Of a stretch of DNA of 64,000 nt, positions 9,970-21,457 are shown in pieces. The notes under the pieces are model-generated. The model saw only the letters and a list, made by a program, of their open reading frames with translations, did not search any database and was not told the origin of the DNA. Where the stretch lies: positions 1 through 64,000 of the forward strand of contig NW_025778902.1 of assembly GCF_021130785.1 (NCBI RefSeq), given 5' to 3'. Each line of letters starts with the position of its first letter. Within the stretch, counting starts at the first letter, position 1. The DNA is from Homalodisca vitripennis. Its lineage: Eukaryota > Arthropoda > Insecta > Hemiptera > Cicadellidae. Made by a program: the position numbers and the translations under genes.

Positions 9970-12278
9970 TTATTCTATAATTTCTGGTCCATCGCCTTTC
10001 TCTTCCGTTGCTCTAAGATGGTTGTAATAATAATGGTGCACTTGTGGAATATATGGAAGCAACTGCTTGATGTCAGCAATTTTTTTTTGATTGATCTGAT
10101 GTGCTTCATTATATTTTTGTTTCAAAGCAGAAGAACTTATGTTAGGCGACTTCCCTCTTTTTTTAAGAGACACTTTTATGAAGTCTTGATTTATATGATG
10201 TTTTACCATCATTGCCATTGGTTCACTTATTGAAAAATTAAAACAAATTGCAACTTTGAACTTCAAAGGATGACCTTCATCACATTTTTGTTTGTTGGCA
10301 TTAAAACTATTTGTTAACTCAGCAGGATTATATATATCTTCTTTTGTCATCTGTGTGACGATGAATTTCTTATTTTCCCACATTTTGTAATTAACATCCT
10401 CCACTCTTCTGGAGAGTACACATTAGACTCTTTCTTTTGATATTTTTCGATTTTTGCAAAATCCTTACCTGAAGGAAGATATATGTGTCCAGTAATCAAG
10501 TAATAGTGCTCGATTTCCTCAAACATACCGGTTAAAATCATATAATTATAAAGGGCAACCAGATTGTAATTCTTGTTCTGCCCAGAGCAGTTATCAAAAA
10601 ATATTACTAACTTTTTACTTTTAATGTTCATGTTTCTTATATATTTTAAGAGACAGCTTCCTATTTCATCGCTAACCTCTAGCTGCAATGGTTTCATCCC
10701 AAAGAAACATATAGCCGATGTCATTTCCACAGTCATGGATTCCTACATTTATACGTCCAAAGTTTTCTCAAATAAAATGCAAGACCACAGGAAAGCTTTG
10801 GGGTTGGTAATGTCTGCTGTAAATCAATACTGATTGTGTGTAGTATATCATCAGGATTTTCCTTAGATTTTATGGATAGCTCGTTTAGGCGTTTTTCTCA
10901 AAGCCTCCGCTTTTCTTAAGTGGAGTTCCCTTCTAGTAGAAGCTTCATTTTTCTCCTGTTCAGAACTAGCATTGTCTGTTAATAAAATATTAAGATGGTC
11001 ACAAATCTTACAAGTGTCGGATTTAGGCAATTTCAACCCAATGTTGTAACATTCACAAAAGGTTCGTCTATAAAAGTCAGCACTAACAGGGTTGATGTTT
11101 CGCTCTTTACAAAAGGTCAAGTATAGGTCTTCATATAGTGATTGAATAGTAAAATTACTGTCAAAAAACATTCTTTGTGGATTCTGCTGTAATGCGACTG
11201 ATATCTGGGATTGATTTAATATGGTCATGAACTGACTGTACTCTATCCTCATGAGGACGATTTTCATGCTTACCCCCTTGTGTCTGTTTTTGGTGTAGAG
11301 CCTGATTTAATTTGTTTTAAAATGTTGTTGAGATGTCCTCTACTATTTTGAAGGCCATGAATAGCTAGAAATGTTTTTCTGCAGATGCGTTTCATTTCGA
11401 CGTTAATATTAACATTAAAATAATATGATTTCTGACGACGTGATGTTTCTGGAGTGGTATTACCATAACGTCTCTTCACACTAAAAGCCTCAATACATCC
11501 AAACAAATAAGCATTTTGTTTATAAAAATTACTAAGGTTCCAAAATCCTTCAAATATCTCTTTCTGAACAGCATCTGAAAGAATTTCTTGGCATTTCAAT
11601 GGGCAGTAACAGAGTTCGCCAATACACCGGCCATAAATATGTTTGCCTGTACTATCTTTATAAAGCATACCTTAATTTCTTCTTTCCTTGTTTCGTTCCT
11701 TGCTTGACTGACCTCTTTTTCTCCAACGAAATGGTAATGCCTTATCTGGAGTAGGATGTGGTGACCTACTGGTAGCTTTGGAAGATCCAGGATGCGCTGC
11801 TGGATTTTGTGGCCGTCTTGCAACTACCTGAAACTAAAGCCGAAAATAATTAGGCCTATTTAACAATAATTTTGGTGGAAGACAATGCTAACCCTCAAAG
11901 AAATATTACTACGGGTAAGACAATGCTAACACTCATTTTATGTTTATACATTATTTTATTTTAATACAATAATAATGGGATAGTGAGTTGACTATTGTAT
12001 TACCTTCATTATTAAGCATATTACAAGAGAATGTTGAATGTTTCAGATGAAAATTAAACTTATAAAACAACAAATGCTAAACGTAGTGTTTGTAGGTTAT
12101 GTTTTGGTCAATATAGTGCTAAGCCATACTTTACATTATAACCCTCTACTTCTGATGAAGTTGGGAGAATAAAATCTGGATCTGCATCACTGTCATCTCC
12201 AAAGATGTCACTTTCACTCGAACTGCTTTCAAACAACCGTTTATTGACACCTTTCCTCCGATCTAATGATTTCGCCAT
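9970..12278 (-). pseudogene. DDE-like transposase of an unnamed transposon family, broken
   Basis: This is the only gene of the 9542-12489 transposon and presumably cuts and joins its ends. ATG is at 12278-12276. Exon 1 is acidic and serine rich, with a DSDADPDF block, and seems to end at 12150. A 322-bp intron ends in tttcag at 11828, in phase. Exon 2 has an arginine/lysine-rich block and then a cysteine cluster (CxC, xxC, about 11595-11620). It also has an NPVSADFYR region (about 11090), a CxxCD pair (about 11000), DLQQTLPTPKL (about 10810), FFDNCSGQNKN (Asp codon 10593-10595) and GH...DFAKIEK (Glu codon 10446-10448). The last two acids plus the Asp of DLQQTLP are my candidates for a DDE triad. 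An in-frame stop (11672-11674) and about four frame changes break it. Proteins with these phrases are familiar from insect genomes as 'uncharacterized'. Confidence 0.7.
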
Positions 12279-12456
12279 TTAGTCATAGTGAGATAGCACT
12301 TCCTTCCAGCAAAACATTAAACACAAACAACATGAGGAAACACAATGCATCGCTTCACTGGCACTAACTGGCGGAAGTTGTAACTATTATCAACACCAAC
12401 ATGTAGTTCATGCAAAAGTACAACAGGTAGCGTGCACAGTCTGATTTCAAGACTTT

Positions 12457-12489
12457 TGTGGGTTAGCACTTTCTTCCGCCAACCCCTTC
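12457..12489 (-). repeat. Right terminal inverted repeat
   Basis: This is the inverse of 9542-9574 with one mismatch. It is followed by aatt (12490-12493), the right copy of the target duplication. Confidence 0.9.
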
Positions 12490-12493
12490 AATT

Positions 12494-13440
12494 GTATACG
12501 TGTGTCAATATGTCATATGTTGAAATATTATGAAATTTTGCTCAGTTTACAAATGTATTTATCCCTGCGATTGTATTGTTGCCATAATTGTTATCAGTAA
12601 GAGAAATTTAATAATTTGCTTTAACGTTCTTCTAAATCTCATTGAATAAGATGTACCATTATCAAACTTGACGTTGCTTTATCAGAAAGGAAGCTTTTTG
12701 AAAGAATTCGAATATATAGGTCAGATCATTCTTAAAATATTATGCGATTATCCTATGTTACTCCGCTTTGGACTTCAAATTCATCACAGACCCTATAACT
12801 TCAACGAGGTCTGCTTCGCAACATGTTGTGTGACATAAGCGTACCTCATATATTAGTGTGTGAAAGCAGAATCGTACGTAAAGTTCATTCCATGAATAAT
12901 CCACAATGTCTTGTATGGTATATAATGTGTTATTCCGTCTTTCTGTTTGTTTGCCACCTCTTTTTTTGTATGATAACTCTTGCTAGAAGAAACGTGCTAC
13001 TGATTTAAAACCTGGCATTTACGTTCTTCATAGTCCAAGAAAGAACGTTATTGAGTTTAAATAAAAATGTCCGAACGATTAGTAAAACAATGTTGTATAT
13101 TTGTACTATAGACAGATCACATAACTGATTGAAGTTTATATATTTAACAATATTTATAATAAAAAATATTATTTTTCTCTGTGTAAACTCCTCAGTCAAC
13201 AACCAAAAAAGTTAATTTTATCAGTGTGCAAAAATTCGAAACATGCAAAATAATGTTTAAGTCCCTAACAATAGAGACACTTAAACTATAACAAAAAAAA
13301 CATGGAGATTAAAAGAAAGACTGGCGTTTTGTTTAGCTTGTTCATCTCGATTGCAAGAAGAATAATGACTTATTAATTCTGATGCCAGGGGTCGGACCTC
13401 TTGATTAATAACATTGTCAGTTCAGTTTTTCTTACAATTC
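12494..13440 (+). repeat. Dispersed repeat family B, copy 1, right half
   Basis: It resumes the family B copy split by the transposon. The best conserved block is 13300-13430 ('gattaaaagaaagactggcg', 'cttgttcatctcgat', 'caagaagaataatga', 'attgtcagtt'). That block recurs at 41080-41200 and 48718-48840. Confidence 0.75.
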
Positions 13441-13628
13441 ATTTTGTCCTCTTTTGTCACTAATATAAACATAATTTCATGTTCAGATATTCATAGCCTA
13501 TACAATAATAAACCTGCTAACATTTTTGGATAAATTTTATGTAATGTACATTTCGAGTTCAAAGAATTCATCATCAGGTACTTGTAGGTTCAATAAAATG
13601 TAATGAACATACAATACAATGTACAGAT

Positions 13629-13922
13629 ATGTTGTACAAAAAAACTTTATTAAAAATTGTTGACAGGTTTATTATTGTATATTTGTATCAAACACTTTTC
13701 GAGGATACATCTGTAATATTCATAGCAGTATCATTTGCAGTTAGTCTTTACTTGAAACTGCGTCGCGATAAAATTGTAGGTGTCCGTAGGTGGATTTTAA
13801 GAAAAAAACTTGATATCAAATGTCTAAACATGCAATATTTAATCAAGAAACAACAGTTAAAAAAACTGATTTTCAATGACTATACTACCACAAGGATATC
13901 ACCTCGGCTTCAAAAGTTTTGA
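13629..13922 (+). pseudogene. Open frame of 97 codons, possible PIF/Harbinger-type fragment
   Basis: This is an uninterrupted frame with an RRWILRKKLDIK block and a later NDYTTTRISPRL block. This order (Arg-Arg-Trp, basic stretch, then D-Y-x-N-F-x-R-type segment) recalls the N-terminal part of PIF/Harbinger transposases, but nothing downstream supports it and no inverted ends were found. It could equally be chance in AT-rich DNA. Confidence 0.2.
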
Positions 13923-14071
13923 ATGATCTAACAAAGACAAAGGTATATTTGCTAAATTGATTTGTGGAAAAACCTAACAATAAAATACTCGTATATATCT
14001 TTATGTACGATGTACCTTAGACTTCATTATGTTTCATCATATATTAAATGTTGGCATTATTTATGTCAGTT

Positions 14072-14354
14072 ACTGACAGTCCATGATTGCAACCCGTTTA
14101 CAGAAGCTATGTAAGCTACAATATATTGATATACATCTGTTGTGGAACTGGATTACAGCCTGAAAAGCGTTCCAGACATAACGTCCATTGTACGGCATCC
14201 TGTCATATGTCAATGTTTAGTCCTTGTCTGTTATATGTAAGCTACAATTGATGTACATCTGTTGCGGAACTGGATTACAGCCTGAATAGCGTTCCAGACA
14301 TAACGTCCATTGTACGGCATCCTGTCATATGTCAATGTTTAGTCCACGTCTGTT
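14072..14354 (+). repeat. Dispersed repeat family D, tandem duplication
   Basis: Two head-to-tail units occupy about 14109-14234 and 14235-14354. They are nearly identical over the last 100 bases ('ggaactggattacagcctga' through 'gtcatatgtcaatgtttagt'). The first is preceded by a further shared lead-in from 14072. The same family occurs once at 601-802. Confidence 0.9.
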
Positions 14355-16379
14355 CGGTCTTCCTAACATAGCTTCCATCCTAGTGTTGACGATCATATTT
14401 ACCAATGAACTATTTCAACAAATTTATACTATAGTTTTAATAACTGAAAGATGAAAATGATTTTATAATGCATTAAATACGTGAATTGAATATAAATTAT
14501 AATGTAATCAAATAAGACATCAACATAATATATAAGAAGTGAATCACTAATTAAATAGCTTGTAATTAAAAACTGGTAAGATTTAATTATTTTTTTTTGA
14601 ACAGTTTAGTAATTTATTCAAGGTAATAACCCTATTAATATTTTTCAATTTTTAACAATCTGTAAAATTGAAGCTGTTATAATTTAATTAGTCAGCAGCT
14701 TCTTTCTTTTTCCTAAATAAATGCAATGTACATATAACAACCCACCATGTTACAAGGAAGGTCATATCTAAGTGAGTAATATTAAGGTAGGAATACATCA
14801 TGCCACATACCGGGCTTCACTGAGGATGCATGCACATGCATTATGTCAAGTCTACAGCTAATTTCATTCTCCACGGCTTATCCTTGTCTACATAGAAATG
14901 AAGTTTGGTGCATAATTCAAGTCCATATTATGATACCATAGTAAAAATGTTCACTAATGCTCAACTTATTCCATAAAGTCACTTATACATAATGAAATTC
15001 GGTATTCATTATATAGAAGAGAATCTCCACGCAAAAATTTAAGTGTTTCACTCATTTAGTTTTTAATATACAGTGCGTAGAGATGACACTTTTCCAGACT
15101 ATAGAGTGATATACTTCGCTAACGCTCAGACAATAACCTCATTAGACTATTTTGTTTTCATTAAGTCTGTACAAAAACATAGATTTTAATTGTATCGAAA
15201 AAATTAGCAAACAATAAATTTAAATTATATTCTAAATTTTAAATGACGTATATTTATTGCTAGAACATGCAATGTAATGAGTCAAATCATCCATTATGTA
15301 TTGCAATCATTCGGTACGAGATTCAGCTATTCAATCTATAGCAGAGTTGATTGATATCAAAACAGTAATGTCAGTATCAGATAGCATTCATACTGGTGAT
15401 TTACTCGGCATCATCGACTATAATCAAGATTAACTTGTGTAGATTATTTTCGCTTTGGATCACCGAGAAATCAGTTTATATTATTAACATGAGTACTAGC
15501 TTCATGCCACGTATTTAATGTGTATTTAATAATAAAACATGTTTAATAATTCGTAAAAAATGTGAACATTAAAATATGTGGGCGTATATAAAATCTATCG
15601 TTAGAAATCTACGAGGTACTAACCACAATCATATCTTCAATGTAAAGGAAGAAAGCAAGGTTACGGGTATGCGTGACTGAGGTGTGTCGTGTTGATTACA
15701 CTACAGTAGGAGTTGTCCTCAACAACAGTTTCGTGTCGATGTCTCAGACAGAACAGTGTAATACAGCCCTTGACGTGGTTTGCGTTTCTTTCGTGTCTGA
15801 CACTTACCTTTCTCCGATACACAACAATCCAACTTTATGTATGGAAAATACGGACATTTATGTTTATTTAATCTATTTCCCATGTGTTTACATTATATCA
15901 AAGTCACAGTAACTGCAGTGTTTAACGGATTGTAATAAAAATGTCAATGGTTCAAAGTTGCCATCGAGATGAAGCAAATTGATGAGAATCCTACATTATT
16001 TGTCTAAAATCGAAATTAATTTGCATAGATATGGTTAAAAATATCCAGAAACAAAATAGTAATAATTAATCATTAAATACGTTTGTTTCTCGCCACTTTA
16101 CTTATGGAATTTAAAAATTTCTTGGTGTAGCTCCAGTGCCACCATCAAGAGATTGTTTCTAAATAGCCTTAAACAATTATGAATGCGAAATGATATGTTA
16201 TCCAGAAAATCTCATGTACACTTTAATCAGTAGTAAAGTATTCCTAAATTTAGTAATGTTCGTCATAGCAGTTCCCATCTCAATCCACTTTTACAATTAT
16301 ACTCCGTGTGGGCTAAAACTTGTACATCTTCATAAGACCCGTAAAAGGAAATCTTTTGGATCATGAGATGCAATCTAGT
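14355..16379. other. AT-rich non-coding DNA
   Basis: No gene is recognised. A 79-codon frame at 15673-15912 has no motif and no support. Confidence 0.5.
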
Positions 16380-16640
16380 ATTATTGCGGAATCCTTATCA
16401 CAGATTAAACTCGTAGCCTTCAACAATCCTAACACACATTCAAAGACTCATCCCATCTTAGATTATACAGTCACAGTCTCTAACAATCCTATCTCATACT
16501 TTAAGCCTAGAAGCTCAAATTATCCCATATTAGGCTTTAAATTTATTGAACCTAACAGTTCCATCGTAGAGTCTAAACTCGTAGTTTCTAACAATCCAAT
16601 TATAGAATCTATACTCATACTCTCCAAATCACCTTAAGGC
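16380..16640 (+). repeat. Degenerate short tandem repeat
   Basis: Variants of a unit containing 'tctaacaatcc' plus 'atactcata/aaactcgta' recur about every 50-70 bases (near 16429, 16480, 16588). The unit count is uncertain because the copies are diverged. The open frame across it (repeated S-N-N-P) reflects the repeat. Confidence 0.45.
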
Positions 16641-17150
16641 CGTCACTCTCATACCAAGATACCTACCTCATTATTTTCTACAAAGCTATACCGTACCATT
16701 AGTGTTAACCGAAACGTTGTACTTTAGTTGTCATGACATAATTTTTCTTTAAACGTTTGGTTGTTTGGTTTTTATCTTGTAAAATATCTGCTTGTTTTGA
16801 GGGCTGACATATAAAAATGTGAAACACACAAGAAAAAGAAGAAATTAAGTTAAATTTTATGACCATAATATTCACTATATATTAAGGTTATAAACATTCC
16901 TGTGGTACTACCAACGAAGGTACTACTCAAACTAAGCAAAATTTGAATACTTTGGTATGAGCCAGAATTACCTTAGTAAAGACACAAATCATAGAACAAC
17001 GTTTATGAAGGAAGGTTTGTGCTTCAAACTTCAGCCGTACAGTAACTATTAACTGCAATTTAAACTTCGAATTTGTGTTTAGGTTTGTATTTGCAACAGA
17101 TCTAGCAGTGGTTAGGTTATTACTTTTAATTGTCATTTGTTTACATTTAT
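16641..17150. other. AT-rich non-coding DNA
   Basis: Nothing recognisable is seen. Confidence 0.4.
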
Positions 17151-17188
17151 TGTGTTGTTACTTAAAGTATCTCACAAGTAACAACACA
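17151..17188. repeat. Small perfect hairpin
   Basis: The 13-base arm 'tgtgttgttactt' (17151-17163) is the exact reverse complement of 17176-17188, with a 12-base loop. Further 'tgtgttgt' copies follow up to 17235. There are no terminator or RNA gene features around it. Confidence 0.7.
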
Positions 17189-17235
17189 AGTAAGTAGTAT
17201 TGTGTTGTAAGTAAGTATTGTGTTGTTGTGTTGTA

Positions 17236-18262
17236 TCTTTATTGAACACTAATTGCCTGTAATACGAGTAGATTCAATTACACAGTACGGAAACTTAAAT
17301 ATTTTTATTTGTTTTATACGTATAATTATAAAATATAATCATTAGAGTGTTGATGTTATCAAATAATCTTTTCATTAGAAATGTTTTATTAAAACATTAA
17401 AAGTAAAGCAACAAAAATGTCAAATCAGCTGATGCCCTTTAATTTACAAAATGTTTGTTGCTCTCAGCTTGTGGAAGCATACCTTTCAAGTGGTAGTGCA
17501 CGCTTTTGCGTTGAATAAGTAACGCTAAAATTGTAATAACAAACGCAGTTGACTGTATGTTGTAAATTTCGTTTAAGAATAAGTTTTTTCACTTTCTTTT
17601 ACTTGACTCAAACTGATGGCAAGACATGCGGTAATCAGAAAGCAGCAAGATTTAATGCGAATTTTCTGTTCAGTATTTTCACTTGCTATTATCTTACATG
17701 GGTTAAATCTGACTGTAAAGCAGTGATCTACTTTGATTTTAAGCCATATAAAACACTAGATTGTACTAGTGGCTTACACTCGTAACTGAACGGTAAGTAA
17801 TGCGTTTTATTGGGAAATTTACAGTTGTGATTAACTAGAAGGCGGCCGCTAACAAGTAGTTCAGGAGCCAGTCAAATCACAGAGAAGTCTTATCGGTGAC
17901 GTCACGGTCGGAAAAAAATGTTAGTATGCCCACCGTTTGCCTGAGTTGTCTACCCCTTTTCCTGCTTTTTTTTTCCCCTCGAAGACTTACTTCTATAGAT
18001 TTTTAAACGTGTAATACGAGTATTACCGAGGTACTTGAAATGGTGGCAGAAGTAAAATGAAAGAGAGTTTATGTGATGGATTGGGTGGATAATAAAAATG
18101 ATTTATGATTTCATAAAAGAAGATTTATGACGTTTTTAGCTCCACTAGTACCAAAATAGTGAGTAATAAAAAATCCTAGTTTAGATGTAAAGAAATTAGT
18201 ATTCTAACAAAATTTAAAAATAAGCTAAGAAGAAATTTGTGAAATACAAGACTGAAAGCCTG
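17236..18262. other. Non-coding DNA
   Basis: The 78-codon frame at 17549-17785 shows no motif. No gene is recognised. Confidence 0.45.
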
Positions 18263-18490
18263 GAGTGCCGATGGCCGAGCGGTCTAAGTCGTTGGACTTT
18301 GGGTCTGAGTTAGAGATAGCACAGGTTCAAATCCTGTCTGTGACCGTTGCACTTTTTATCAGTACCATCGACCTTGTACTGTATCGACTCTCCCCCTTAT
18401 TCTGTTTGATAAGATCCTTGAACAGGCCAGTGGCCCATGAGGACGGACAGAATAAGGCTTAAAAGGGGATCGGCCTCTCCATAAAAAGAA
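18263..18490 (+). mobile_element. tRNA-derived SINE (class II tRNA-like head)
   Basis: The 5' part has an internal RNA polymerase III promoter: A box 'tggccgagcggtcta' at 18272-18286 and B box 'ggttcaaatcc' at 18324-18334. Between them is an anticodon-like stem-loop (ttgga/tctga around 'ctttggg') and a 12-base variable arm, as in Leu/Ser-type tRNAs. The acceptor stem does not close, so a functional tRNA is unlikely. A unique-looking body follows, ending in an A-rich tail near 18480-18492. I could not find a clear target duplication. A stand-alone tRNA pseudogene is the alternative. Confidence 0.6.
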
Positions 18491-20039
18491 AATGTGATAA
18501 GACGCAGTACCATAATGTTAAACTGAGTAATTTAGCGAGCAAAAAATCTAGGCATCTATTTTCCTCCCGTACTGTTCTGCCAACAACCATTATCTTGTGT
18601 TTATTTATTTTTTTCCTTATTAGTGTCACGTTCGCGTCCAAATTACACTATAAGGTTAGTATATTACTATATAACTCAAACATAAACAAACGTCCAAATT
18701 TATATCCAGCATTTATCAATGACAAAGGTTTTTAAAGATTTTAATAATGTATTTATTGATGACAGTTTATGCAATATTTCTGCTGTATTATTCTCATAAA
18801 TAGAAACAATTTCATTATTGCTCATAAAAAGGAACAGTTTATTAAGTGTGTGTCAACTGGTGCTCTGACTGGAAAAGAACCTCGCAGTCCAGAAGTTGCC
18901 TTACTACAGTAGTTCAGGTCGTGTAACAGACATTCTACATTAATGGACACGAACTCAATTACACAAGTCTGTTGTGTGAGGGTATCAAGACAACATGTCT
19001 CTCTTGTTTGACAGTGAGGATTGGATTAAAAGGTTTCAATGCAATGGAATTAAAGTCTATGTACACATCTAGAGGGCAGCAGGACTAAACTTTAATTTCT
19101 ATTGAACAAAAAAGAAGAACATGTTAAGAATATGTATTGCTAATTTCAAAGACTTACCTTTTTAGGAAAACAGGTCTTATAATTGAATTTCATGTAGTAC
19201 TAAACGTAAATATGACTTTAAAAATATCGTGTTAGTTAAGCATAATAGTTCATAATTACGATAATGTATAAAATGATTTAATAAAAAAATAATAATGAAT
19301 TTATATACATATAATATACATTTATTTATAAATTATATCATATTGTAATAATGTACTAAATTAGGCTGTTGGAAAATGTTTGCTTAATTATTACAGTACC
19401 ATCCAAAATTGAGTAGTAGAATTCTAAACTTAATATTATTAAAAGTATTTTTATAGTAAAAATTACAGATGGCGAATTTCCGAATACAGTGGACAACACT
19501 ATGAATATAAAAATTACCAACACACGTTTTTAACACACAATGACTGTAATGTATGTATAATACTAAATTTTATTCTATTATAGTATTATAGACTATTCCT
19601 AATTAGCCATACATATTTAGTTAATAATCAGCCTCAAATTTGTCAATAAAGATATATCAGTTTATTTTTAATAATTATTATTATGATTAATTCATTTTTT
19701 AAACGATCATTAATTCAACAGTTTGAGATATGACTGCACTTCACATTGATTGGAACTAGAAAAATGATTTATTCAATTCATAATTTGAAATATAGCTTTT
19801 TGCCGTATATTTTTTGTAGTAATTTGATCTATTTTCCCTATTAATCAATTTATAATAGCTTATTGTTATGACTATTGTGGTGCCTGAAAAGCCTGTTGTA
19901 CTAACCCAGAACATACGTAGAGTGTGCAGTTTCTATAGAAATGCAGGCGCTTCAAAATATGTGAGAACATTTAGGGAGAACGAGAAAAACATTTCTTAGA
20001 CGTTCAACATTGTTACAATCTAGGTAAAAAGAAACAAAT
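18491..20039. other. AT-rich non-coding DNA
   Basis: No gene or element is recognised. Short, stop-ridden frames occur on both strands. Confidence 0.5.
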
Positions 20040-20275
20040 AACACCAAACGAACATACATCGTGACACGCATAAGTCAAGAAACCACAACGTTGTATGTCT
20101 ACTCCATGTACACTAAACTGCATGCTCTGGTTAGGTTTCTTATTATGTGTTAAGATAGTTATCACTTGAAGAAGAGCTCAGATTGTAAATCTAGAAACGT
20201 AGTTGTAATAGTTGTTGTGTATCACTGAACGATGATAAATCTCCGGACAAATCCTGTTTCCTTCACAGCGAATAC
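20040..20275 (-). repeat. Dispersed repeat family C, copy 2
   Basis: The reverse complement aligns with 3100-3310. Blocks such as 'gtccgga', 'atcgttcagtga', 'ctacgtttct', 'gagctcttcttcaagtga' and 'aacgttgtgg' follow in the same order. Confidence 0.6.
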
Positions 20276-21457
20276 GATTTTTGAAACAAATAATTTATTA
20301 TGTGACGAAGAATAAAACTGCAAAAGTCCTGATTGCGTATACAAACACACATTGTGCTTAGGGAACATATGGTAGTAAAGGGTCTTTAATTATTTAGAAC
20401 CTACGGGCATCTATAGTGTAACAATATGCATTACTGTTTTACGAGTATTCAACACTAAATGTTAGGAGAATAGTTCTAGTGTGAAAATATGGTAAGTTTT
20501 TTAAACAGAATGAATCTATGATCTATGACTTATTATAATACACAATTATACATGTATTATATTAGTGTTACACTTTTCGTAATGTATAACGATAGCAAAT
20601 TTCCGGCGTACTATCCTTAAAGGTTTATTTTAATGATAACTGCATTAGAACATTATTCAGTATGTAAAATATGACAAGCAGTAGTCGACACAAGGAATCT
20701 ATGACCTTGCGTGTCCATACACGGGAGTGCCGTGTTCACTGTAGTGGCTGGACACGTAAGTTCCATGCTTTAGCTAACTAATGTTTCCGCTACAACATTG
20801 TTATCTTCATTCCTATCTACTGTTCGTCCTTTAGTTATTACCACTGTGAAACGTGACATGGGCTGTGAATTTGCCACGGGTTCTAATTATTAATAATTCT
20901 AATGGATACAGTCTTTGGTTTTTTTTTACTTGGAAGAAGGTGAGAAACCTCTCATTGTGCTTAGTCATAAAAGGACCTGTTACCTCCGGAGTGACAGGAT
21001 ATTCAGGATACGTAGGGTTGGAGGTAGGGGACGCCTTCTGTTCAGATCCCATGAAGAGGGATAGCGAGGTACATATCTCAATTATGTACATTGAAAGAAG
21101 AGAAGCCTAGCTCTTTTCCAGGCTTACAAGCTTAGCGGGTAAGGTACGGTGCTCCTTCATACTTAGGCCTTTAGTTAGGCATCAAAGTAAGTTGCAAATA
21201 CATAACATATACTTCTATTATATAGAGGTTTAAATTTGAAAAATGTGATTGATTTCATAGTAAATTATTTTGTCATAATAACGATGGTATAAGATATAAA
21301 AGAACGAAAAGAGTTACTTACAGTATTAAAACCCAGACAGTTGAGACTGGAAATAAGGAACGATGTACTCTACCATTTTGTATACATTGAACCATTTCGG
21401 GTCGGATTTGTGGCATTGTGTTTTCCTAATACAGATTGCTAATTTGACGTACTACTG
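20276..21457. other. Non-coding DNA with one less AT-rich patch
   Basis: Around 20940-21090 the GC content is higher and both strands stay open for about 85 codons (20831-21110). I recognise no domain in either reading. Confidence 0.4.

Larger units (their letters stand above)
9542..12489 (-). mobile_element. DNA transposon with 33-bp TIRs, AATT duplication and DDE-like transposase
   Basis: The element is 2948 bp. Its ends are inverted repeats of 33 bp with one mismatch, starting gaaggggttgg. AATT is found on both sides (9538-9541 and 12490-12493). Outside these, the two flanks join into one continuous 33-bp tandem repeat inside repeat family B, which fixes the borders well. Several further copies of a 'gtgctaac' core lie near both ends. 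The single gene runs on the minus strand with an apparent intron and several frame breaks. I do not recognise TIR and target duplication as those of a superfamily I can name with confidence. Confidence 0.9.

Noticed and set aside
15673..15912. 79-codon plus-strand frame
   Set aside because: No recognisable domain, signal or homologous copy, and its length is within chance for this region.
17831..17850. GCGGCCGC octamer as a sign of vector or linker sequence
   Set aside because: A single restriction-type octamer without adjoining vector sequence is not evidence of contamination.
18265..18462. 65-codon frame across the SINE
   Set aside because: It overlaps the tRNA-like head and is an accident of an RNA-derived repeat.
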